Origin: RGIG5327 sp045612485
Lineage (GTDB): Bacteria; Verrucomicrobiota; Lentisphaeria; Victivallales; UBA1829
Reading direction: 5' to 3'
Length of the DNA stretch: 21,763 nt
NCBI GenBank assembly: GCA_045612485.1
Contig: JAZKZE010000097.1
Location: 1-21,763, forward strand
The translations under genes and the position numbers were made by a program. Under the pieces are notes generated by a model. That model had not been told where the DNA came from. It did not search any database and was given only the letters and a program-made list of their open reading frames with translations. Below, in pieces: positions 14,974-21,615 of the stretch; positions within the stretch are counted from its first letter, which is position 1, and every line of letters begins with the position of its first letter.

Positions 14974-16068
14974 TTACTTTTCCAGAAAGATCGACCGCAA
15001 TTTTTCCATCTCTCTTTTCCTGATGCCGCCTTTGAGGAAATAGTTTTCCGCAAGAGCCTGTATGGTCATCTTTTCAGCGTTTTCACCTGCAAGATCTTTC
15101 AATCCCTGCATAAAACTTTGGAAATAGGCGGTGCTGCGGTAGCGTTTGCCACGGAAACGGGAAAATACGCTGGTTGCTTCATAATCAAAAAGAAGATCTT
15201 TTTCTTCCATTCCCAGAACGGCACAGACAAGGAAAACAAAACATCCTGTCCTGTCTGCTCCGCCCAGACAATGGGTATAACAGGGAAGATTTTTTTCTTC
15301 TGTAAGCACCCGGAATGCCTTTGCGTAATTTGTCAGCTGTTCCGGAGAGAAAATATTGCCGTAGGCGCGCAATGGTATATTGAAATATCTGACCTTTTTC
15401 CGGGGGAAGACTCTTCCTCCTTCCCCATCATTGCCTCTGATATCCAGATCGCATTTGATCTTCAGGTTTTCTGTAAGAAAATCCAGTCCTTTCCGGGGGA
15501 CAGGAATGTTTTTATTCAAGGCACAGCCCCGGTATAAAAGACCCTGCCGGATCTTTCTGCCGGAAATGGTAAGTTTTCCTCCGATGTCACGGACATTGGA
15601 GGCCCCTTCGATATGGACCCAGCGGGGGAAGGCTTCTTCCGTGCGGAAAAAGGAAACAGGGGAATAGCGGATTTTACCTTTTTTATCCGTGTAACCCATC
15701 CGCCAGAAATATTCTGTATCATTTTTCAGAGAGTTGACAAAGACTTTTTTACTGCCTTTTTCCGCTTTGAAAATCATTTTTTTACGGAAACCGGGATTTT
15801 CAGAAAGCTCCGCAAAAAATTTTGTTCCTTTACTTTCCTCTATATCTTTTCTGCTTAAAAGGATTTTTTCAGGAAAAGAAAAATCCAGTCCGTCAGTGGT
15901 GAGAATTTTCAGCCAGTCGTTGACAAGTTCTGCATCTTCATTGGAATCGGCTTCTTCAAAACCGCCGACTTTACCGGCGGAAAGAGCATATTTTTCAAGC
16001 AACTGCCTCTGGTCAGCCGTAAGCTGGGAAAGGATCGCCCCTTCTTCCGGAATCTGCTGTATATCCAT
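14974..16068 (-). CDS. Protein-tyrosine-phosphatase family protein with N-terminal beta-domain
   Basis: The 364-residue protein ends in a tyrosine/serine phosphatase domain of the Y_phosphatase3 type (about residues 148-350). It has the N-terminal SNVRDIGG (157-164) and LYRGCAL motifs and the active-site loop HCLGGADRTG with nucleophile Cys267 and Arg273. Residues about 90-148 look like a fibronectin-III/purple-acid-phosphatase-type beta domain (NDTEYFWRMGYTDKKGKIRYSP, then FRT). The first 90 residues are unassigned and helical-looking. No signal peptide or membrane segment is seen, so it is probably cytoplasmic. The substrate is unknown: a phosphoprotein, phosphoinositide-like or sugar-phosphate target are all possible. 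A GGAAGGAAAAG ribosome-binding site precedes the ATG. It lies downstream of, and on the same strand as, the oxidoreductase, separated by a terminator. Confidence 0.83.
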   Translation of the reverse strand: MDIQQIPEEGAILSQLTADQRQLLEKYALSAGKVGGFEEADSNEDAELVNDWLKILTTDGLDFSFPEKILLSRKDIEESKGTKFFAELSENPGFRKKMIFKAEKGSKKVFVNSLKNDTEYFWRMGYTDKKGKIRYSPVSFFRTEEAFPRWVHIEGASNVRDIGGKLTISGRKIRQGLLYRGCALNKNIPVPRKGLDFLTENLKIKCDLDIRGNDGEGGRVFPRKKVRYFNIPLRAYGNIFSPEQLTNYAKAFRVLTEEKNLPCYTHCLGGADRTGCFVFLVCAVLGMEEKDLLFDYEATSVFSRFRGKRYRSTAYFQSFMQGLKDLAGENAEKMTIQALAENYFLKGGIRKREMEKLRSIFLEK

Positions 16069-16094
16069 TTTCTTTTCCTTCCATGTTACACATT

Positions 16095-16128
16095 AAAAAA
16101 GGACAACCGGGAAAACGGCTGTCCTTTG
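16095..16128 (-). terminator. Intrinsic terminator of the oxidoreductase gene
   Basis: On the minus strand AAAGGACAGCCG pairs imperfectly with CCGGTTGTCCTTT across a short T-rich loop and is followed by a U-run (A-run 16095-16100 on the plus strand). It lies 35 nt past the stop codon. Confidence 0.85.
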
Positions 16129-16162
16129 CAAAAATCAAATTTACAGAAAAACGTTTTCTGAA

Positions 16163-17497
16163 TTATTCAAAATCCGCTTTGATTTCGCCGTAAATGTCTT
16201 CGGGGATCTCTTTACGCAGGTCAATGATCTTTTCACCTTTGATGGAGTTCCAGACAGCGTCGCCGATGGCGATGGAGCGCAACGCGTCGTGGGAGTCTGC
16301 AAGGATCTTGTAGCTGCGGTTGGGATCAACACCGAGGAAAATATCTTCCCTGATGACGCTGTCGCCTCCGCCGTGACCGCCTACACCATCCTGTACCCAG
16401 TGGGTTTCTTTGGAGCCGAAGATGGGGTAGTAATCCAGAGAGCGTTTACCGGTTCCGGGCATGGGGAAACTTTCATGGCCCACTCCGCCCCATTCTTCAC
16501 ATTCGATCCTTCCGTGGGTACCGTTGATGGCAAGGCGGTAGCCTTCCCAGGGAGTGGAGAAGTTGGCAGAATAGTTGAGGAGGACACCATTGGTGTAACG
16601 CACGTTGGCGATAAGTGTGTCGTGGATGTTGATTTCGGAATCAAAGATACAGCGGTCGGGAACATACAGATCGTGAGAGTATTTTCTTTCCACGCCCAGA
16701 AGTTCGGACATGTGGGTTTCTGTGGCAGCTGCCAGCTGATTGGTACGGGAGACCCAGCGGTTCACATAGGGGCAGTTTGCTTTTTCTTCACAGATCAGGC
16801 ATCTTCTGCCGTCTTTTTTGGAGGGGTTGAAAACGCCGTTGGGACCATAGTGATTCAAGGCACCGAAAGCATGGACAGTTTCGGGAGTACCGTCGATCCA
16901 CCAGTTTACAAGGTCAAAGTGGTGACTTGCTTTGTGAATGGAAAGAGACCCGGAATTTTCGCGCATACGGTTCCAGCGGTTGAAGTAGCTGGCTCCGTGA
17001 CGGATGTCGATATACCAGTTGAGGTCAACATGGGTGATGCGGCCCACTTTTTTCTGGATGAGCATTTCACGCAGTTTTCTGTGGATGGGGGCATAACGGT
17101 AATTGAATGTGGCAATGACTTTGCCTTTGGATTTCTTTTCCGCCTGGATGACTTTCACCACATCTTCTGTATTGGTGCAGAGGGGCTTTTCGCAGATAAC
17201 ATCCAGATCGTTTTCCAGACCTTTGAGCAGGTAATCCACATGGTTGCAGTCTTTGCAGACTACAAGGAGGGCATCCGGTTTGGTTTCATTGAGCATTTTG
17301 TCAAATTCAGCGGGCAGATAGCAGGGAACGTCTTTGAGTTCAGGAAAACGTTCTTTTGCATATTCAAATCTCAACGTATCAATATCCAGAAGACCCACTA
17401 CTTCCGCCACATCTTTGAAATCTTTGATGATGGCGGAAATAAACATTCCCAGAGCGCGACCGGAGATCCCGCATACTGCATATCTTTTTTTTGCCAT
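16163..17497 (-). CDS. Gfo/Idh/MocA family oxidoreductase
   Basis: A 444-residue NAD(P)-dependent dehydrogenase of the Gfo/Idh/MocA family, acting on a sugar, inositol or sugar-derived acid. The Rossmann motif is YAVCGISGRALG (6-17). The family signature EKP is at 103-105 (ICEKPL), and the catalytic-type segment KASHHFD lies at 189-195. A Cys group (C233, C236, C242 in CLICEEKANCPY) recalls a motif I associate with longer members from PVC bacteria and may bind metal. I start at ATG 17497 behind AGGAG; an upstream in-frame ATG at 17530 has no ribosome-binding site. No sugar transporter or glycosidase sits nearby to suggest the substrate. No signal peptide is seen. Confidence 0.9.
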   Translation of the reverse strand: MAKKRYAVCGISGRALGMFISAIIKDFKDVAEVVGLLDIDTLRFEYAKERFPELKDVPCYLPAEFDKMLNETKPDALLVVCKDCNHVDYLLKGLENDLDVICEKPLCTNTEDVVKVIQAEKKSKGKVIATFNYRYAPIHRKLREMLIQKKVGRITHVDLNWYIDIRHGASYFNRWNRMRENSGSLSIHKASHHFDLVNWWIDGTPETVHAFGALNHYGPNGVFNPSKKDGRRCLICEEKANCPYVNRWVSRTNQLAAATETHMSELLGVERKYSHDLYVPDRCIFDSEINIHDTLIANVRYTNGVLLNYSANFSTPWEGYRLAINGTHGRIECEEWGGVGHESFPMPGTGKRSLDYYPIFGSKETHWVQDGVGGHGGGDSVIREDIFLGVDPNRSYKILADSHDALRSIAIGDAVWNSIKGEKIIDLRKEIPEDIYGEIKADFE

Positions 17498-17583
17498 TTT
17501 GCCTTTACTCCTGCCTGAAAGAACAGGCATTTACTGATTGTTTTTTGTTGTTTGAATTTATCCTGTCAGGGATAAAAATGTAA

Positions 17584-17602
17584 TATTGTATATATAACAA
17601 TA
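17584..17602. promoter_or_regulatory. Inverted repeat overlapping the oxidoreductase -10 region
   Basis: TATTGT-N7-ACAATA, perfect 6-bp arms around ATATATA. On the minus strand one arm coincides with the predicted -10 of the oxidoreductase promoter, so it could be a repressor site. The spacing does not fit the Rex consensus. Confidence 0.4.
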
Positions 17603-17624
17603 CATCTGTAAAATGAAAAATCAA
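17597..17624 (-). promoter_or_regulatory. Promoter of the Gfo/Idh/MocA oxidoreductase gene
   Basis: On the minus strand: TTGATT (17624-17619), a 16-nt spacer ending in TG, then TATTGT (17602-17597). It sits about 100 nt before the start at 17497. The gap 17498-17807 holds this promoter, the inverted repeat, T-rich DNA with no visible gene, and the hydF promoter. Confidence 0.45.
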
Positions 17625-17721
17625 GTTATTTTCTTTTTTTTTGCCTGAGAATTGTGATTTTATTGCAGAATACGGGAATGAAAAATTTTCTCTGAAATCA
17701 TTTTTTGCGGTAAAAGTTTAC

Positions 17722-17749
17722 TGGAAAAATTTTTACTTTGTGGTATATT
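17722..17749 (+). promoter_or_regulatory. hydF: Promoter of the hydF operon
   Basis: TGGAAA (17722-17727), a 16-nt spacer ending in TGG, then TATATT (17744-17749). This extended -10 promoter matches the window's common form. Confidence 0.6.
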
Positions 17750-17758
17750 ATGGACACA

Positions 17759-17776
17759 ATGTTATAATATTAACAA
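17759..17776. promoter_or_regulatory. Rex-like redox operator in the hydF leader
   Basis: The 18-mer ATGTTAT-AATA-TTAACAA matches the Rex consensus TTGTTAA-N4-TTAACAA at 12 of 14 defined positions and keeps the 5-bp inverted arms TGTTA/TAACA. It begins at about +4 relative to the predicted transcription start, where a repressor would block initiation. Rex represses fermentative and hydrogenase genes when NADH/NAD+ is low. The assignment is by consensus only. Confidence 0.5.
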
Positions 17777-17807
17777 AGTACCCCGCCGGGAGAAAAGGGT
17801 GGTAAAT

Positions 17808-19070
17808 ATGCTCAGGACACCAAAAGGATTGCGGTTGCAGATCGGCTTTTTCGGAAAACGCAATGCCGGGAAATCCTCTCTCTTCAATGCTTTTACCAAT
17901 CAGAATGTCTCCATTGTTTCCCCTGTTGCCGGGACGACTGCCGATCCTGTTGAAAAGGCAATGGAACTCAAAATGCTGGGGCCTGTTCTGCTTATTGATA
18001 CGGCAGGTCTGGATGATGATGCTTACCTTATTGGAGATCTGCGCCAGGAAAAAAGCCGCAGGATCCTGGACAGGGTGGATATGGCTTTTGTGATTGCTGA
18101 AGCAGATAAATGGGGGGATTTTGAGTATAATATCACCGAAGAACTCATCCGGCGGAAAGCTGTTGTTATTGCCGTACTGAATAAATGTGATATTTATACG
18201 GTACCGGAATCATTGAAGGAGGATCTTGCAAAGAAAAATATCCCCTTTGTCTGTACAAGTGCTGCAAGCGGCGATGGTACGGAACAGTTGCGGGAAAAAA
18301 TTATTCAGCACGCTCCGGAAGAGTTTCTTTCCTCTCCCCGTATGGTGGGGGATATTATTGAAAAAGGCGATACGGTCCTGCTGGTGACACCCATTGATAT
18401 TGAAGCCCCCAAAGGCAGATTGATCATGCCTCAGGTGCAGGCGATGCGGGATATTCTGGATGCGGATTGCTGTGTGATTGCAGTCAAGACGGATATGGTG
18501 GAAAAGACGCTGGCAAATCTGAGAACGCCGCCGGCTCTTGTTATTACCGATTCCCAGGTTTTTGCAACAGTAGCCCCGCTTATCCCTGAAAATATCCCTC
18601 TTACCTCTTTTTCCATCCTCATGGCAAGGCTTAAAGGGGATCTTGCTGTTTGTGCCGCAGGCGCAGCAAGGATCGGGAAAAAGACCCCGCTGAGAAAAGT
18701 TCTGGTTGCCGAAGGGTGTACACATAATCCCCTGCATGAAGATATTGGCAGAGTGAAGATCCCGGCAATGATCCGGAAAATAAGGGGAAAAGTGGAAGAA
18801 AGGGAACTATCACCCGATGAAATTGTCTTTACCCATGTACAGGGACATGATTATCCGGAAGAACTGTCAGAATATGATCTTATCATTCATTGCGGCGGTT
18901 GTACTTTCAATGCCGGGGAAATGCGGACAAGGATCTGGAAGGCGGAAAAGAATCATGTGCCTTTCAGCAATTACGGTATCGTGATAGCCTTCTGCACCGG
19001 GATCCTTGAGCGCACATTGAGTCCCTTTCCGGAAGCAGAGGCTTCTTACAGGGAAGCACGGGAAGAATAA
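17808..19070 (+). CDS. hydF: [FeFe]-hydrogenase H-cluster maturation GTPase HydF
   Basis: HydF is the scaffold on which the [2Fe] subcluster of the H-cluster is completed with HydE and HydG products, and from which it is passed to apo-hydrogenase. Counting from ATG 17808 (420 residues), the GTPase domain has the P-loop GKRNAGKSS (16-24), AGTT (41-44), DTAG (64-67) and NKCD (125-128). A dimerisation domain follows. The C-terminal [4Fe-4S] site has Cys304 and His306 (EGCTHNP), then HCGGC at 361-365, the family's CxH...HCxxC pattern. The ATG at 17808 is preferred behind AGGGTGG and gives the usual TPKG start; GTG at 17799 is also in frame. hydE, hydG and the hydrogenase are not in the window. 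A HypF-like gene follows after 21 nt. Confidence 0.96.
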   Translation: MLRTPKGLRLQIGFFGKRNAGKSSLFNAFTNQNVSIVSPVAGTTADPVEKAMELKMLGPVLLIDTAGLDDDAYLIGDLRQEKSRRILDRVDMAFVIAEADKWGDFEYNITEELIRRKAVVIAVLNKCDIYTVPESLKEDLAKKNIPFVCTSAASGDGTEQLREKIIQHAPEEFLSSPRMVGDIIEKGDTVLLVTPIDIEAPKGRLIMPQVQAMRDILDADCCVIAVKTDMVEKTLANLRTPPALVITDSQVFATVAPLIPENIPLTSFSILMARLKGDLAVCAAGAARIGKKTPLRKVLVAEGCTHNPLHEDIGRVKIPAMIRKIRGKVEERELSPDEIVFTHVQGHDYPEELSEYDLIIHCGGCTFNAGEMRTRIWKAEKNHVPFSNYGIVIAFCTGILERTLSPFPEAEASYREAREE

Positions 19071-19091
19071 TATGGAAAGAGCAGGCCGGGT

Positions 19092-21470
19092 ATGAGAGAA
19101 GAATTCACACTGCGTTTGAAAGGGGCATTGCATCAGGGTGGGTTCATGCCTTTGCTGTGGCGTCTTGTTTCCGAATGCGGTTATGTGGTTTCCGGTCATG
19201 CCTCCTATGAGGGGGAGGATGTGATCCTTGTACTGGAAGGGGAAGGGATCCATGTTATGAATTTCCTGCGTTTGCTGCCCCGGAGGATCCCGCTGGTTTA
19301 CAAACTTTCCGCCCTTACGCTCACTGACCGGAAGAGAGGGGAGAGTTTTGATCTGAAGCACCGGGGGTTCCGTATCCGGAAAGCCGAATCACCTGTACCG
19401 GAATTGGTGCCGGACAGAGTTCCCTGTGAAAAGTGTAAAAATGAGCTGCATGATAAAAATTCTGCAAGGTATTTATATCCCTTTTTTGCCTGTAAAGATT
19501 GCGGTCCTTCCTATGTATTTGTCAATCGACTGCCTTTTGAACGCAATAATACCTCCCTTACGGCTTTTCCCGCCTGCAATACCTGTAAAAGTGAAATGAA
19601 AGATCCTGCGGATATCCATCATTACAATGCGCAGCTTCTCTCTTGTCCCAAATGCGGCCCGCAGCATTTTGTACTGGATCTGTACGGGGATCTCTGGGAT
19701 AATGAAGAACCTTTCCTTATCGTAAGAAGGGAACTTGCTGCAGGAAAGATTCTTGCCATGCAGTCTGTTTACGGAGGATTCCGGCTGCTTGTGAATGCTC
19801 TGGATGAAGCGGCAGTAAAAAGATTCCGCAAGAAAAAGAAGTGTCCGGATATGCCGTTGGGATTGCTGTTCAAAGATATGGAAACAATAGAAAAATATTG
19901 TGCTGTATCGGAAAAAGAGAAGGAATTGCTGCTCTCCCCTGCCGGACCGGATGTTCTTTTACGCAGAAAAACGGTTCTGCCGGAGGGAACAGAAGAGCTG
20001 CCTGCCTGTATTGCTCCGGATTCTGTGCTGCTGCGGGCCGGATTGCCTTCCTCCCTTTCTGATGAATTGCTGTTTACGCCGCCGGAAGGGGAAGAATTGG
20101 AAAAGAAGATGCCGGAGGTTCTGATAAACTGTGAGGATAATTTCTTCTGTCACGCGGAGTGTCAGGATACCGATGAGATCTTCAACCGCCTTATGTCTTA
20201 TACGGATCTCTTTCTCTGTCACGATATGAAAAATAATCTTGCCTGTCCCAATTCCCTTTACCGGGTGGTAAACGGCAAAGCACGGCTGTACCGCCGGGGC
20301 AGGGGACTGGTTCCTGTGCCTGTTCCCGGAACAAAAGGACTTCCTGCCCGCAGAGCGTGTGCCGCTTTCGGAACGGATGCCCGTTCCTCTGTTGCACTGG
20401 CATCCCGTACGCTGGGAATCGTGCCTTCCCAGGAGGCAGGATATATTTTCAATGAGGCCGGGGCACAGGTCCTTCCTGAAATGCTGGACGAGTTTATCAA
20501 CCTTTTTGATACAGTGCCGCAGGTGGTGGCATGTGATATGAACAGTTCTCTTTTCAGTACAAAATGTGCTGTTGCTTTTGCGGAAAAATATCAGCTGCCT
20601 GTTCTTACTGTCCAGACGCATCACGCACTTGCTCTCTCCTGTATGGCGGAACACGGACTTGAAAATGCCCTTGCCTTTGTATTTACCAAGGGAAAAGGCG
20701 CACCGGACGGGACTTTCTGGGGTGCGGAGTGTCTGGAAGCCAAAGGAGATTCTTTCAGCCGCTATGCTTCTTTTGCCCCCCGTACAACTTACTGCCGTAA
20801 AAATGATTTTTCCGGCGTAAGACCTTCCAAATTGCTTCTGGAATGGTTTTTTGAAGAAAAACGGGAGGTGGATGACAGAGTTCTTGCAAGATTGAAAGTG
20901 GAACGCAATGAGGAACAGGAATGGCGGAAAAAATTCAATAACAATCCTGCTGAAGGGGAGATCACCCATTCCGCAGAATATATTTTTACAGCAGTAACCG
21001 TTCTTCTGGATCTGGCACCATCCTTCTGTACCTTCCCGGGAAGATGCCGCGGAATATTGGAAAATATAGGGGAAGAGGCGGACTGGAGCAGGGAAATACC
21101 GCAATACATCCTTGAAAAATTTGTGTTCCATCTGGAAGAAGAGGATGGATGCTGTTTTGTAAACTGGAAGGAAATGATCTTCAATCTTGCAGAAAACGGG
21201 GAGATCGCAGAAGAGGAAAAAGTTCTGTATGTAAGAGCTTTTTATCTGGCTCTTGCCGGGGCGGTTCTTGCCATGATCCGTTATGCAGCACAGTTTACCG
21301 ATGAAAAAAATGTGGTGCTTTCCGGAGATGTTTTCATTGACGGCGTGCTTTCCCGTCTGTGCAAAGAAAAACTGGAAGCAGATTCCTTTACCGTTTATCA
21401 GCATGAACATACCTCTCCGGATGCCTCTTCTGTCTGTATCGGACAGGCATACGCCGCCCTTCTGACATAA
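19092..21470 (+). CDS. HypF-like protein with degenerate active sites, linked to hydF
   Basis: The 792-residue protein has the full HypF domain order. An acylphosphatase-like domain spans 5-95. Two zinc fingers follow (C112, C115, C134, C137 and C162, C165, C185, C188, with near-canonical spacing), then a YrdC-like domain (about 203-405) and a Kae1-like domain (about 425-792). HypF normally converts carbamoyl phosphate to a carbamoyl group on HypE for [NiFe]-hydrogenase cyanide ligands. Here signature residues are gone: GFMP (17-20) replaces GFRP, QSVYGGF replaces KGxGGF, INCED replaces TSGN, THHAL (509-513) replaces HHHAH, and SAEYIFTA (627-634) replaces the S-x-GRLFDA motif. New cysteines C347, C353, C357, C376 and C385 appear in the YrdC part. 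It probably shares the hydF transcript. A non-catalytic or repurposed role in H-cluster assembly is inference; the homology itself is clear. Confidence 0.85.
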   Translation: MREEFTLRLKGALHQGGFMPLLWRLVSECGYVVSGHASYEGEDVILVLEGEGIHVMNFLRLLPRRIPLVYKLSALTLTDRKRGESFDLKHRGFRIRKAESPVPELVPDRVPCEKCKNELHDKNSARYLYPFFACKDCGPSYVFVNRLPFERNNTSLTAFPACNTCKSEMKDPADIHHYNAQLLSCPKCGPQHFVLDLYGDLWDNEEPFLIVRRELAAGKILAMQSVYGGFRLLVNALDEAAVKRFRKKKKCPDMPLGLLFKDMETIEKYCAVSEKEKELLLSPAGPDVLLRRKTVLPEGTEELPACIAPDSVLLRAGLPSSLSDELLFTPPEGEELEKKMPEVLINCEDNFFCHAECQDTDEIFNRLMSYTDLFLCHDMKNNLACPNSLYRVVNGKARLYRRGRGLVPVPVPGTKGLPARRACAAFGTDARSSVALASRTLGIVPSQEAGYIFNEAGAQVLPEMLDEFINLFDTVPQVVACDMNSSLFSTKCAVAFAEKYQLPVLTVQTHHALALSCMAEHGLENALAFVFTKGKGAPDGTFWGAECLEAKGDSFSRYASFAPRTTYCRKNDFSGVRPSKLLLEWFFEEKREVDDRVLARLKVERNEEQEWRKKFNNNPAEGEITHSAEYIFTAVTVLLDLAPSFCTFPGRCRGILENIGEEADWSREIPQYILEKFVFHLEEEDGCCFVNWKEMIFNLAENGEIAEEEKVLYVRAFYLALAGAVLAMIRYAAQFTDEKNVVLSGDVFIDGVLSRLCKEKLEADSFTVYQHEHTSPDASSVCIGQAYAALLT

Positions 21471-21508
21471 AAATTTTTCTTCCTGTGTGGAAAAGGATCT
21501 GCTTCCAC

Positions 21509-21537
21509 TTGCAAGAATGGGGATAATGGTGTATATT
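21509..21537 (+). promoter_or_regulatory. Promoter of the topoisomerase B-subunit gene
   Basis: TTGCAA (21509-21514), a 17-nt spacer ending in TG, and -10 TATATT (21532-21537), about 80 nt before the start codon at 21616. Confidence 0.6.
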
Positions 21538-21567
21538 ACAGCATCGTACTGATATTATATAAAGACA

Positions 21568-21584
21568 CAGCAGTATTACTGCTG
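21568..21584. promoter_or_regulatory. Perfect hairpin/inverted repeat in the topoisomerase gene leader
   Basis: CAGCAGT-ATT-ACTGCTG, 7-bp arms with a 3-nt loop, about 30 nt after the predicted -10 and about 30 nt before the start codon. No T-run follows, so it is not a terminator. It could be an operator or an mRNA hairpin. Confidence 0.45.
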
Positions 21585-21615
21585 ACGAACCAGTGGAAGA
21601 AAAACGGTAAAAAAT

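Noticed and set aside
16289..17518. Plus-strand open frame antisense to the Gfo/Idh/MocA gene
   Set aside because: Shadow frame; the minus-strand protein has clear family motifs.
19072..19095. Tiny ORF of seven codons between hydF and the HypF-like gene
   Set aside because: Too short and without clear ribosome-binding site; it may at most help translational coupling.
19092..21470. Annotation as an ordinary carbamoyltransferase HypF
   Set aside because: The fold and zinc fingers fit, but the signature catalytic residues are replaced, so the standard activity should not be assumed.
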